From Flavobacterium psychrophilum (GTDB lineage Bacteria; Bacteroidota; Bacteroidia; Flavobacteriales; Flavobacteriaceae): a stretch of 64,000 nucleotides of DNA. The stretch is taken from positions 1-64,000 of the forward strand of contig CAMBZB010000010.1 in the NCBI GenBank assembly GCA_945872245.1, given 5' to 3'. How positions within the stretch are numbered: the stretch's first letter is position 1; every line of letters starts with the position of its first letter. Under the pieces are notes generated by a model that saw only the letters and a list, made by a program, of their open reading frames with translations, was not told the origin of the DNA and ran no database searches. Of this stretch, positions 18,161 to 27,172 are shown piece after piece. Made by a program: the position numbers and the translations under genes.

Positions 18161-18655
18161 TTAGAATAGGAGTTGCATCAAAACGGAATCCAGCCAGCGA
18201 TCGAATTTATAACCCGATTCCTTAATGATACCCACGGTTTTAAAACCAAATTTCTCGTGAAATACCACACTGCCTTGATTTTCAGAATCGATAACGCCAA
18301 TTATAGTATGGATTTTTTGTTTTCGGGCTAAATTAATCAATTCTTGAAGTAGTTGTTTGCCAACGCCATTGCCATGAAAATCTTCACTAACATAAACAGA
18401 ATGTTCCACCGTAAATTGATACGCTTCCCTAAACCGAAATTCGCTATACATTCCGAAACCAACAACTATTCCATCAAGTTCGGCCACAATCACGGGAAAA
18501 TTTTTGTTTATTTTCTCTTCCAAAATAGTTTTTTGTTGCTCATAACTTCTGATGTTGTAATCGTATAAGGAAGTTGAATGTAAAATATTGTGGTTTACAA
18601 TATCTAAAATTGCTTGGGTATCATCGGTTTTGTAGGGTCTAATGTTGATTGCCAT
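18161..18655 (-). CDS. GNAT family N-acetyltransferase
   Basis: The 164-residue protein has the GNAT fold, with acetyl-CoA motif A VYVSEDFHGNGVGKQLLQELI (V-x-x-x-x-R/H-G-x-G-x-G/A) and a C-terminal FHEKFGFKTVG motif. The ending YKFDRWLDSVLMQ is typical of the phosphinothricin acetyltransferase-like subgroup, which acetylates small amines or amino acids; the real substrate is unknown. A promoter-like CAAAAGTA (TACTTTTG on the minus strand) lies at 18675-18682, about 20 bases upstream of the ATG. The gene is divergent from menD. Confidence 0.87.
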   Translation of the reverse strand: MAINIRPYKTDDTQAILDIVNHNILHSTSLYDYNIRSYEQQKTILEEKINKNFPVIVAELDGIVVGFGMYSEFRFREAYQFTVEHSVYVSEDFHGNGVGKQLLQELINLARKQKIHTIIGVIDSENQGSVVFHEKFGFKTVGIIKESGYKFDRWLDSVLMQLLF

Positions 18656-18777
18656 TTTGTTAAATATTTCTCTTCAAAAGTATGAAAAACTTGTTCGAAA
18701 AGAATGAATTCGGTCGCCAAGTTTGTAACTTTGCCTTTTAGGTTAAAACCTCTAACTTATAACTTCCAACTTTAAAA

Positions 18778-20442
18778 ATGGTTTACCCAAAAATACCATT
18801 AGCGCAAAGCATCATCGAGATTTGTCTTGCTAAAGGAATAAAAAACATAGTGATTTCCCCAGGTTCACGAAACGCGCCGTTAACAATAGGTTTTGTGAAT
18901 AATCCTGAATTCAATTGTTACAGTATTGCCGATGAGCGATGTGCTGCTTTTTTCGCACTAGGAATCGCACAGCAAACCCAGAAACCAACTGTTGTTGTTT
19001 GTACTTCGGGTTCGGCATTGCTAAATTACTATCCTGCCTTTGCCGAAGCATTTTACAGCCAAATCCCATTGATTGTTCTCTCTGCCGATAGGCCACAAAG
19101 TAAAATTGATATTGGAGATGGGCAGACCATCCGACAGGAAAATGTGTTTAAAAATCATTCGCTGTATAATGCTAATTTAACTGAAACAGCCTCGGTCGAA
19201 AATGATTTAAAAATCAACAAGGCGATAAACATTGCTTTTACCAAAAAAGGTCCAGTTCACATCAACGCACCCTTTGAGGAACCTTTGTATCAAACGGTTT
19301 CCAAACTGGAAGTTGATGTGACGATTTCGGCTTTCGCCAAAAGACAGAAGAAATTATCAATGGATGTTATTATAGAATATGCTGCTATTTGGAACGCTTC
19401 AAAAAAGAAATTGATTCTAGTTGGAGAAAATAAACCGAATAAGATGGATGCTGAAATTATTGAATCCTTAGCCAAAGATGATTCGGTTGTCGTGATGACC
19501 GAAACCACCTCAAATCTGCATCATCCTTCATTTCTGAATAATATCGACACCATAATTACGCCTTTTTCTAATGAAGAATTTAAGGATTTTCAGCCCGACA
19601 TCTTAATTACTTTCGGCGGAATGGTAGTTTCCAAAAGGATAAAAGCATTCTTGCGAAAGTACCAACCAACGCATCATTGGCACATTGATACATTAAGAGC
19701 CTATGATACTTATGGTTGTTTGACCCAACATTTCAAGGTCAATCCAAATCAATTTTTTAACCTGTTTTTGCCTCACGCTGTTCCCATTCAAAGTGATTAC
19801 CGCTCCACCTACGAAGAAGTGGCCGTTTTGCGAAAAAGAAAGCATCAGGAGTATTTAAAATCTATTCCTTTTTCGGATTTCAAGGCTTTTGAAAAAATAA
19901 TTCCTTCCTTGCAGCAAGGTTGCATGCTGCATTTAAGCAACAGTTCTGCTATTCGATATGCACAATTGTTTGACATTAATTCTTCGATTACTGTTTTTTG
20001 CAATAGAGGGACAAGTGGCATTGACGGCAGTACTTCAACAGCAATTGGTGCGGCTGTGGCCAATGTAAAACCCGCCATTTTGATTGCCGGAGATATTGGT
20101 TTTTTTTACGACAGCAATGCCTTATGGAACGAGTATATTCCGAAAAACTTCAAGATTATTTTAATTAATAACGGAGGAGGGGGGATTTTTCGGATTTTGC
20201 CTGGACATGAAGAAACGCCAGTTTTCAACAAATTTTTCGAAACTTCCCATTGCTTCACAGCAAAACAATTGTCAAAAATGTATGGATTTGAGTACAGTAT
20301 AGCCAGTGACGAAACCAGTCTTTCAAAAGGTTTAAATACCTTGTATGCACAAAATGATAAGCCCAGTATTTTAGAAGTTTTTACTCCAACAAGACAAAAT
20401 GAAAAAATTTTGTTGCAGTATTTTCAGGAGTTAGTTCGGTAA
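18778..20442 (+). CDS. menD: SEPHCHC synthase (menaquinone synthesis)
   Basis: Thiamine-diphosphate enzyme that joins isochorismate and 2-oxoglutarate, the first committed step of menaquinone synthesis. The 554-residue protein has the N-terminal VISPGSRNAPLTIGF motif, YSIADERCAAFFALG with the catalytic glutamate, and the ThDP-binding motif beginning GDIGFFYDSNAL and ending LINNGGGGIF. A TAACTTTG element at 18726-18733 is a plausible -7 promoter box. It heads a set of same-strand menaquinone genes that continues with menB, menA and menC over the next 7 kb. Confidence 0.94.
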   Translation: MVYPKIPLAQSIIEICLAKGIKNIVISPGSRNAPLTIGFVNNPEFNCYSIADERCAAFFALGIAQQTQKPTVVVCTSGSALLNYYPAFAEAFYSQIPLIVLSADRPQSKIDIGDGQTIRQENVFKNHSLYNANLTETASVENDLKINKAINIAFTKKGPVHINAPFEEPLYQTVSKLEVDVTISAFAKRQKKLSMDVIIEYAAIWNASKKKLILVGENKPNKMDAEIIESLAKDDSVVVMTETTSNLHHPSFLNNIDTIITPFSNEEFKDFQPDILITFGGMVVSKRIKAFLRKYQPTHHWHIDTLRAYDTYGCLTQHFKVNPNQFFNLFLPHAVPIQSDYRSTYEEVAVLRKRKHQEYLKSIPFSDFKAFEKIIPSLQQGCMLHLSNSSAIRYAQLFDINSSITVFCNRGTSGIDGSTSTAIGAAVANVKPAILIAGDIGFFYDSNALWNEYIPKNFKIILINNGGGGIFRILPGHEETPVFNKFFETSHCFTAKQLSKMYGFEYSIASDETSLSKGLNTLYAQNDKPSILEVFTPTRQNEKILLQYFQELVR

Positions 20443-20467
20443 AAACGTAATCATACTAGAATAAAAA

Positions 20468-20653
20468 CTAGGAATTTAAAGTTCTTTTTATAGCTTCGTT
20501 CCTATGCTGTCTTACTTTTCTCCTTAATCTCTTTCTATTGGATTTGGAGATTATTTTAATCGTATTGGAGACTAAGAATAACAGTAATACTAATAATGTG
20601 ATAATGAGCAAAAAAATAAAAATAACGGAAAAATAATCAAACAATGTTTCCAT
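20468..20653 (-). CDS. Small single-pass membrane protein
   Basis: The 61-residue frame encodes one long hydrophobic segment (about residues 8-34, rich in Ile, Leu and Phe) followed by a strongly basic tail KSNRKRLRRKVRQHRNEAIKR. I do not recognise the family. It sits on the opposite strand between menD and the CvfB-like gene. The composition is consistent with a small inner-membrane protein with a cytoplasmic basic tail. It may also be chance coding. Confidence 0.45.
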   Translation of the reverse strand: METLFDYFSVIFIFLLIITLLVLLLFLVSNTIKIISKSNRKRLRRKVRQHRNEAIKRTLNS

Positions 20654-20787
20654 AATAATTTAAAAATAAGCTGTTAAAAAAATCAAATATATAAAAAAAG
20701 TTATATTCCAAAGAGTTTTTCATAAAATTTTACAATTCACTTTTCATATTTGTATCTTTGCCCCTTAAAATAGTAGACTTCAATAAA

Positions 20788-21642
20788 ATGATTAAAATAG
20801 GAAAATACAATACGCTTACCATTTTACGCGACACCAAGGTGGGTTTGTTTCTGGGGAATCCAACAGAGGATCCAGAGGGAATTCACGATATTCTTTTGCC
20901 CAATAAATATGTTCCAAACGAATTTGAAATTGGCGAGGAGGTTATTGTTTTTGTTTATTTGGATCATGAAGAACGACCAGTTGCCACAACTTTGGAACCT
21001 TATGTTTTATTAAATGAATTTGCGCTTTTGAGGGTGAATTATATCAATCAGATAGGAGCTTTTATGGACTGGGGAATGGAGAAAGACATTCTAGTTCCGT
21101 TCAAGGAACAAGCGAGACCTATGGAAAAAGGCAAACGCTACTTGGTGTATCTTTATATGGATGAAAAAACAAAACGTTTGGTGGCATCGAGTAAAACCAA
21201 CCAGTTTTTGAAAAATGACAATTTAACGGTTGAAAAAGGGGAAGAAGTAGATTTGATCGTTTCGCACATCACCGAAATTGGTATCAATGTCATCATCAAC
21301 GAGCAACACAAGGGGTTGTTGTATAAAGATGAGGTTTATGATGATGCGATTCGAACGGGGGATAGAATGCGGGGTTATATCAAAACGATACGTCCCGATA
21401 ATAAAATTGATGTTTCTTTACAAATTCAAGGTTATCAAAGTATTGAGCCTAATGCGGATAAAATCCTTGATGAACTTAGGGCAAGCCGAGGTTTCTTGCG
21501 ATTAACGGATAATTCACATCCTGAAGACATCAAAACGGTTTTGAAAATGAGTAAGAAAACATTTAAGAAAGCCATCGGAGCTCTATATAAAGAAAAATTA
21601 ATCGAAATAAAAGAAGACGGGATTTATTTGGTTAAAGAATAA
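20788..21642 (+). CDS. S1 RNA-binding protein, CvfB family
   Basis: The 284-residue protein has the CvfB/YitL plan: several S1-like beta barrels (about 1-65, 66-140, 145-215) and a C-terminal winged helix (about 225-284). Typical pieces are GLFLGNPTEDPEGIHDILLP, GAFMDWGMEKDILVPFKEQ and MSKKTFKKAIGALYKEKLI. Family members bind RNA and affect virulence gene expression in Staphylococcus. The ATG at 20788-20790 is preferred over an upstream TTG. TATCTTTG at 20753-20760 is a likely -7 promoter box. It lies among menaquinone genes, an arrangement I recall in other flavobacteria, without an obvious reason. Confidence 0.85.
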   Translation: MIKIGKYNTLTILRDTKVGLFLGNPTEDPEGIHDILLPNKYVPNEFEIGEEVIVFVYLDHEERPVATTLEPYVLLNEFALLRVNYINQIGAFMDWGMEKDILVPFKEQARPMEKGKRYLVYLYMDEKTKRLVASSKTNQFLKNDNLTVEKGEEVDLIVSHITEIGINVIINEQHKGLLYKDEVYDDAIRTGDRMRGYIKTIRPDNKIDVSLQIQGYQSIEPNADKILDELRASRGFLRLTDNSHPEDIKTVLKMSKKTFKKAIGALYKEKLIEIKEDGIYLVKE

Positions 21643-21666
21643 TTTCAGTTTGTTTGATAAGTATAT

Positions 21667-21701
21667 AAAAGAGGAGAGCGAAAAACTTTCCTCTTTTTTT
21701 A
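21667..21701 (+). terminator. Terminator after the CvfB-like gene
   Basis: AAAAGAGGA and TCCTCTTTT form a 9-base stem with a loop of about 13 bases, ending in a run of T. Confidence 0.65.
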
Positions 21702-21797
21702 TTGAAGTTGGATAATAAAAAATAATAGTTTTGGCTTCTTCCGAAAAATGTAAAAAATGGTTTATTTTTACACTAAAATAATTTTAAACAGCATACC

Positions 21798-22628
21798 ATG
21801 GATTGGATAACCGTCAAGGAATACGATGATATAACCTATAAAAAATGCAATGGCGTGGCCAGAATAGCATTCAACAGACCGGAAGTTCGCAATGCTTTTC
21901 GCCCTAAAACTACATCCGAATTATACCAAGCTTTTTATGACGCCCAAGAAGACACCTCTATAGGAGTAGTTTTACTTTCGGCAGAAGGGCCTTCGAGCAA
22001 AGACGGGATTTATTCCTTCTGTTCTGGAGGCGATCAAAACGCCCGGGGACACCAAGGTTATGTGGGGGAAGACGGGCAGCATCGATTGAATATTCTTGAG
22101 GTGCAACGTTTAATTCGATTCATGCCAAAAGTGGTCATCGCCGTAGTCCCAGGATGGGCTGTTGGTGGTGGACATAGTCTACATGTAGTTTGCGATTTGA
22201 CTTTGGCAAGCAAAGAACATGCTATTTTTAAACAAACTGATGCCGATGTAACTAGTTTTGACGGTGGTTATGGCTCGGCTTATTTAGCTAAAATGGTGGG
22301 GCAGAAAAAAGCGCGTGAGATTTTCTTCTTGGGTCGAAATTATTCCGCGCAAGATGCCATGGATATGGGGATGGTTAACGCCGTTATTCCGCATGCCGAG
22401 TTAGAAGATACCGCTTATGAATGGGCGCAGGAAATTTTACAAAAATCGCCAACATCCATCAAAATGCTGAAATTCGCCATGAATCTTACTGACGACGGAA
22501 TGGTGGGGCAGCAGGTTTTTGCCGGTGAAGCCACCCGATTGGCTTACATGACCGAAGAAGCAAAAGAAGGTAGAAATGCATTCCTTGAAAAACGAAAACC
22601 AAATTTCGATAAAAAATGGTTGCCATAA
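21798..22628 (+). CDS. menB: 1,4-dihydroxy-2-naphthoyl-CoA synthase
   Basis: Crotonase-fold enzyme that closes the second ring of the naphthoquinone head group from o-succinylbenzoyl-CoA. The 276-residue protein has AFNRPEVRNAFRPKT, the oxyanion-hole segments FCSGGDQNARG and PGWAVGGGHSLHVVCDL, and the MenB-type ending KRKPNFDKKWLP. The Asp in TDADVTSFDGGYGS belongs to the MenB active site. It has its own upstream space after a terminator and is followed by menA after an 82-base repeat-rich gap. Confidence 0.94.
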   Translation: MDWITVKEYDDITYKKCNGVARIAFNRPEVRNAFRPKTTSELYQAFYDAQEDTSIGVVLLSAEGPSSKDGIYSFCSGGDQNARGHQGYVGEDGQHRLNILEVQRLIRFMPKVVIAVVPGWAVGGGHSLHVVCDLTLASKEHAIFKQTDADVTSFDGGYGSAYLAKMVGQKKAREIFFLGRNYSAQDAMDMGMVNAVIPHAELEDTAYEWAQEILQKSPTSIKMLKFAMNLTDDGMVGQQVFAGEATRLAYMTEEAKEGRNAFLEKRKPNFDKKWLP

Positions 22629-22706
22629 AAAATGTTTTAAAGTTTAATGTTTAAAGTTATTGAGCATAAACGTTAAACATTTTTTAAACCTTAAACTTTA
22701 AACAAA
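22627..22706. repeat. TTTAAAGTTTAA-type inverted repeat between menB and menA
   Basis: The gap contains ATGTTTTAAAGTTTAATGTTT and, facing it, TTAAACCTTAAACTTTAAAC. The two arms share the TTTAAAGTTTAA core in opposite orientation, so a long AT-rich hairpin is possible. Similar low-complexity units are common between flavobacterial genes. Confidence 0.55.
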
Positions 22707-22710
22707 AAAA

Positions 22711-23661
22711 ATGAAGCACTGGATTCAAGCCGCTCGATTAAGAACCTTGCCCTTATCGGTTTCGGGAATAATAGTGGGAAGTATGTATGCGTTGGCTCAT
22801 CCAACAAATAAAATCCTTACGCCAACAGAAGTTTTCAATTGGAGAATATTTGGATTGGCATTGGTAACGACTCTTGGGTTGCAAATACTGTCTAATTTTG
22901 CCAACGATTACGGTGACGGAATCAAAGGAACTGACAATGAGGATAGAGTGGGGCCTAAACGCGCCATTCAAAGTGGTGCGATTTCTCCCGAAGCCATGAA
23001 ACGCGCTATTTTTTTGACAGCTTCTTTGACATTAATTTCAGCCATGTTATTGATTTATTATGCTTTTAGGGATACCAATATAGGATATTCCTTGTTTTAC
23101 TTGGTGTTGGGAGTTTTAGCCATTGCTTCGGCAATTCGATATACTGTTGGAAATACAGCCTACGGGTATCGAGGTTACGGCGACTTATTCGTGTTTGTGT
23201 TTTTTGGACTAGTGAGCACATTGGGCGTGAATTTTTTATATTCAAAACAATTAAGTTTCGACTTGTTTTTGCCTGCCACAGCTATTGGATTATTAAGTGT
23301 CGGAGTTTTGAACCTCAACAATATGAGAGATGAGGAGTCGGACAGGAAGTCAAAAAAAAATACAATGGTGGTGAAAATGGGAGGTGCTAAAGCCAAAAAA
23401 TACCATTACTTTCTAGTTGTTTCGGCCATGGCATTGGTACTAATTTTTGCGATTATAGATGAATTTCACTTTGATCAATACCTGTTTTTATTGGCCTATA
23501 TTCCTTTAACCAAACATTTAATTACCGTTTATAAAAACCAAGAGCCAAGGGCTTTAGATGCCGAATTAAAAAAATTAGCGTTAAGTACTTTTGCGCTTTC
23601 AATACTATTGGCGTTGTGCATGATTTTTTTCATTTCGGATTTGCTTGTCAATAATTATTAA
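22711..23661 (+). CDS. menA: 1,4-dihydroxy-2-naphthoate prenyltransferase
   Basis: Membrane UbiA-family enzyme that attaches the polyprenyl chain to 1,4-dihydroxy-2-naphthoate, releasing CO2, to give demethylmenaquinone. The 316-residue protein has about eight hydrophobic helices. Two aspartate-rich substrate motifs are visible: NDYGDGIKGTDNEDRVG and NNMRDEESDRKSKKNT. The N-terminus MKHWIQAARLRTLPLSVSG is typical for MenA. It follows menB on the same strand and precedes a TPR gene by 29 bases. Confidence 0.93.
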   Translation: MKHWIQAARLRTLPLSVSGIIVGSMYALAHPTNKILTPTEVFNWRIFGLALVTTLGLQILSNFANDYGDGIKGTDNEDRVGPKRAIQSGAISPEAMKRAIFLTASLTLISAMLLIYYAFRDTNIGYSLFYLVLGVLAIASAIRYTVGNTAYGYRGYGDLFVFVFFGLVSTLGVNFLYSKQLSFDLFLPATAIGLLSVGVLNLNNMRDEESDRKSKKNTMVVKMGGAKAKKYHYFLVVSAMALVLIFAIIDEFHFDQYLFLLAYIPLTKHLITVYKNQEPRALDAELKKLALSTFALSILLALCMIFFISDLLVNNY

Positions 23662-23690
23662 TTTGAATCTTTAAATTATTAGCCAACAAA

Positions 23691-24899
23691 ATGAATAGAA
23701 AAAAAATATTTCTTTTGCTGTTAATCAGTCTTTCGTTCGAATTTATTTTTGCGCAACAAGACGGTTATTGGGACAAGGAAAGAGCAACCACAAAAGAAAT
23801 CGTTGTTTCGGCAAGGGGTAGAATCGTTGTTAAAACCGAAGATTTTCCTGTGGGAACCACCGAGGTTGTTTATAGGATAACAATTCTGAACGAAAACCAA
23901 CAGTTGGCAAACAGTTTAGTTTCGGTATTAAAATCCATTCCTGACCCAACAGGAATCAGTCAAGGTTCGGCTGGGGCGGTTTTCCTCTTTTCGAAAATTT
24001 CAGGGGATGACAAATGTAAATACGCCATTTTTTCAAATGAAATCGTAGCCGCCAAATACAAAGAAAGTGGGGATACAAAGAAAGCTTGTTTTGTCCAGCA
24101 AGAAGCAATCAGTAAAGATGCTAAAAGGCTTTCGCTAGATAAATCGAATTGTTTGTACGCTAATTCGAGCGCTATGTGGTTCGGTTTTGAAAGCAAGAAT
24201 TGGATAATGAACCAAAAAATCATTCTGGAAGTGGTTCCTTGGGTCAATAACAGATTGAGTAGAGGATGGACTTTGGAAAATCGAAAATTGATTATCAATC
24301 TATGTAAAGCGGATGATTTAGCCAAAAAAATCCCTAATTCGGATGAGTTTTGTGTCTGTGTGCTTGACAAGGTGCAAAAGGAGTACAAGTTTCAGGAATT
24401 CCAAAAACTACTTTCCATCGAAAAATCAAAAGTATTCAAGGATTTTGGAAAGGCTTGTTTTAACGAAACGGGAGCTTCTAATGTGATTTATTTGGATTTA
24501 CGCAACCAAGCATCGGATTTGGCTAAACAGGGGAAATACGGCGACGCTATTTCAAAACTGCAAAGCATTATAGTTGATGGAAAGGCCACTGTTTTAGATT
24601 ACAATGCGCTAGGATATGCTTATATTATAACAAAACAGTACGGAAAAGCGATTAAATTCCTTAAACAAGGCGAGATGCTCGATAATTCGGAATTGTTGTT
24701 ACAATTGAATTTAGCGCACGCGTATTTGTTGAATAAAGACTTCAAATCCGCCAAATCCATTTATAAAAAATACCAATCGCAGAATGTGACCGACGGTTTG
24801 GGTTGGACTCAAAAAGTGAAGCTAGACTTCGAAACCTTCGAAAAAGCAGGATTGCCATATGCTGATTTCGAAAGGGTTTTGAGATTGTTTGAAGATTAA
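23691..24899 (+). CDS. Exported tetratricopeptide repeat protein
   Basis: A 402-residue protein with a signal peptide (MNRKKIFLLLLISLSFEFIFAQ). Residues about 30-265 form an uncharacterised N-terminal domain with several cysteines (for example NLCKADDL and FCVCVLDK). The C-terminal part has TPR-like helix pairs (about 285-375, with DYNALGYAYIITKQYGKAIKFLKQ and LLQLNLAHAYLLNKDFKSAK). TPRs mediate protein-protein contacts. It lies between menA and menC, only 29 and 41 bases away, so it is probably cotranscribed with them, but no role in quinone synthesis is known to me. Confidence 0.75.
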   Translation: MNRKKIFLLLLISLSFEFIFAQQDGYWDKERATTKEIVVSARGRIVVKTEDFPVGTTEVVYRITILNENQQLANSLVSVLKSIPDPTGISQGSAGAVFLFSKISGDDKCKYAIFSNEIVAAKYKESGDTKKACFVQQEAISKDAKRLSLDKSNCLYANSSAMWFGFESKNWIMNQKIILEVVPWVNNRLSRGWTLENRKLIINLCKADDLAKKIPNSDEFCVCVLDKVQKEYKFQEFQKLLSIEKSKVFKDFGKACFNETGASNVIYLDLRNQASDLAKQGKYGDAISKLQSIIVDGKATVLDYNALGYAYIITKQYGKAIKFLKQGEMLDNSELLLQLNLAHAYLLNKDFKSAKSIYKKYQSQNVTDGLGWTQKVKLDFETFEKAGLPYADFERVLRLFED

Positions 24900-24940
24900 A
24901 AAGTTATCTAGCATCTAAAACTAAAACCTAAATACTCATT

Positions 24941-25993
24941 TTGAAAGCAACTTATCACAAATACATTTTACAATTCAAGCGACCTTCCGGAACTTCTCGT
25001 GGCGTGATGACCGAGAAAGAAACTTGGTTTATTGTTCTCGAAAAGGAGGGTAAAAAAGGAATAGGCGAGTGCGGCATCTTGAGAGGTTTGAGTATTGATG
25101 ACAGACCCGATTACGAAGCAAAATTGCGATGGACTTGTGCTAATATTCATCTGGGCGAAAACCAACTTTGGGAAGCTTTAATCGAGTTTCCTTCGATACA
25201 ATTTGGGGTCGAAATGGCGTTCCGATCTTTGGTAAGCGAAAGTCCTTTTTTATTGTTTCCATCTGACTTTACGGATGGCAGAAAAAGCATTCCAATAAAC
25301 GGACTAGTTTGGATGGGTGAGGACTCGTTTATGAAGCAGCAAATAGAGGAAAAATTAGCCGATGGATTTCGATGCGTCAAACTCAAAATCGGCGCTATTG
25401 ATTTTGATGCTGAATTGGAATTATTGCGTTTTATTCGGCAACATTTCACTCCGGAGCAAGTCGAGATTCGGGTGGATGCTAACGGCGCATTTGATTCGCA
25501 TTTAGCTTTAAATAAAATTACACAATTATCTGAATTTGAAATACATAGTATAGAGCAACCTATTCAAAAAAACAATACTGACAGTATGGCAGATTTGTGT
25601 AAAACCACTCCGATTCCCATTGCTTTGGACGAAGAGTTAATAGGAGTGTTTTCATTACAGGAAAAAGAAACTTTATTGCAAAAAATTAAGCCGCAATACC
25701 TCATTTTAAAGCCGAGTTTTATTGGTGGTTTTCGAGGTACAAAGGAGTGGATTTCGCTGGCTGAAAAACACCAAATTCGGTGGTGGATTACCTCGGCTTT
25801 GGAGTCAAATATTGGGTTAAATGCCATCGCGCAATGGACTTTTTTGCAACATAATTTGATGCCTCAAGGATTAGGAACCGGAGCTTTGTATACTAATAAT
25901 TTTGATTGTCCGCTGCAGGTTTCGCAAGGACAATTGTGGTATAAAAAGGATGCGGATTGGGATTTTAATTTTGACCCGAAAAATTGGAATTAG
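24941..25993 (+). CDS. menC: o-Succinylbenzoate synthase
   Basis: Enolase-superfamily dehydratase that converts SHCHC to o-succinylbenzoate. The 350-residue protein has the KxK base motif (CVKLKIG), metal ligands Asp, Glu and Asp in VDANGAFD, SIEQPI and IALDEEL, and the second lysine in LILKPSFIGG. The start appears to be TTG at 24941; no in-frame ATG lies near it, and the residues after it (KATYHKYILQFKRPSG) match the family N-terminus. It overlaps the end of the convergent permease gene by four bases. menE, the next enzyme, is not in the window. Confidence 0.9.
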   Translation: MKATYHKYILQFKRPSGTSRGVMTEKETWFIVLEKEGKKGIGECGILRGLSIDDRPDYEAKLRWTCANIHLGENQLWEALIEFPSIQFGVEMAFRSLVSESPFLLFPSDFTDGRKSIPINGLVWMGEDSFMKQQIEEKLADGFRCVKLKIGAIDFDAELELLRFIRQHFTPEQVEIRVDANGAFDSHLALNKITQLSEFEIHSIEQPIQKNNTDSMADLCKTTPIPIALDEELIGVFSLQEKETLLQKIKPQYLILKPSFIGGFRGTKEWISLAEKHQIRWWITSALESNIGLNAIAQWTFLQHNLMPQGLGTGALYTNNFDCPLQVSQGQLWYKKDADWDFNFDPKNWN

Positions 25994-27072
25994 TTTTTAT
26001 TCTTTGAGTTGCCATTACTTAGTAGCATTGATAATGTTTTTAAACCCTCAGTTCTATCGGCAACTAGTTTGACAATGCTAATAAACGGAATGAATACTAT
26101 CATTCCCGCGGCTCCCCATATTATGCCGCCGGCAATTATCATGACAATGATAACAAGTGTATTTATTTTCAAACGCCCCCCCACGGCAAAAGGGAATATG
26201 ATGTAGGCCTCCATAATTTGGACAATGCTAAAAACTAAAATCACACCCAGTGGATACCAGATGGAATTGAAGGTAATCCACGATACGGTGATTGGCAAAA
26301 GTGAGGAGATAATGATTCCTACGTAGGGAATAAATGTGAGAATGGAGGCAATAAAGCCGAAGAGAAAGGGGTGTGGAATACCGATGATGGTGAGTCCAAT
26401 GCTGTTTAAAATCCCAACAATCAAATACACTAATAACATTCCCTTGATGAAATTATAATAGGCATGAATGGTTTCGACAAGGATTTCGTGGATGGTTTCT
26501 TTTTTATGGGAGGAAAAAATAGCATAGAGTACATGAACCAATGCCCCTCGGTGGTAGAGTATGAGCACCGAATAAACAGGGATTATTAAAAGATAGAAAA
26601 TAGACTCTGAAAGGGAATATAAGGTGATTTTGAGCAATGAAAAAGCCTGTGTTCCTGAATTGCTGATTAAATTTTTAAGGAACGCCATTTGTTTTTCCGT
26701 ACTGATGTTAAATCGCTCGGTAAGAAAACCACTTAACTGGTTTGCTGTTTCCAATAGTTTTATCTTCAGGGTTTGCCATTCATTGGAAAACTCCATCACT
26801 TGATTGATAAGAAGATAAAGCAGTAATCCAAAAAAAACGGTAACACTAAAAATAGCGATGGAGATGGCAACCGACTTGTTCATTCCTTTATGCTCCATCC
26901 ATTTGCATATTGGATATAGCAAAAAGCTAATAAGCACAGCAAAACTTAATGGAATAAAAAGGGTTTTACCAAGGTAAAGCAAAACAGAAACTAGGAGAAC
27001 GTATAAAAGAATGTCTAATGAAGAATATTTTTTGTTAGGAAAAGATGTCGGTGTTTTCAGGATATTTGCCAT
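25990..27072 (-). CDS. AI-2E family transporter (PF01594-type permease)
   Basis: A 360-residue polytopic membrane protein with about seven to eight helices, including the C-terminal block with FGFIASILTFIPYVGIIIS, PLGVILVFSIVQIMEAYI and GGRLKINTLVII, characteristic of the AI-2E/YdiK/PerM family. Members have been linked to export of autoinducer-2 and to sodium/proton exchange, but most are uncharacterised. Residues 90-140 form a long amphipathic, probably extramembrane section. The gene is convergent with menC, overlapping its stop by four bases. Confidence 0.87.
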   Translation of the reverse strand: MANILKTPTSFPNKKYSSLDILLYVLLVSVLLYLGKTLFIPLSFAVLISFLLYPICKWMEHKGMNKSVAISIAIFSVTVFFGLLLYLLINQVMEFSNEWQTLKIKLLETANQLSGFLTERFNISTEKQMAFLKNLISNSGTQAFSLLKITLYSLSESIFYLLIIPVYSVLILYHRGALVHVLYAIFSSHKKETIHEILVETIHAYYNFIKGMLLVYLIVGILNSIGLTIIGIPHPFLFGFIASILTFIPYVGIIISSLLPITVSWITFNSIWYPLGVILVFSIVQIMEAYIIFPFAVGGRLKINTLVIIVMIIAGGIIWGAAGMIVFIPFISIVKLVADRTEGLKTLSMLLSNGNSKNKN

Positions 27073-27172
27073 GATGAATCGGAATTTTAACGGTTATATT
27101 TTTCGATACTAATTCTTTCCACTCTTTTTTAAAAGCATAATTCATCAAAAAGGAATTGTTTCTCCCCTTTTT

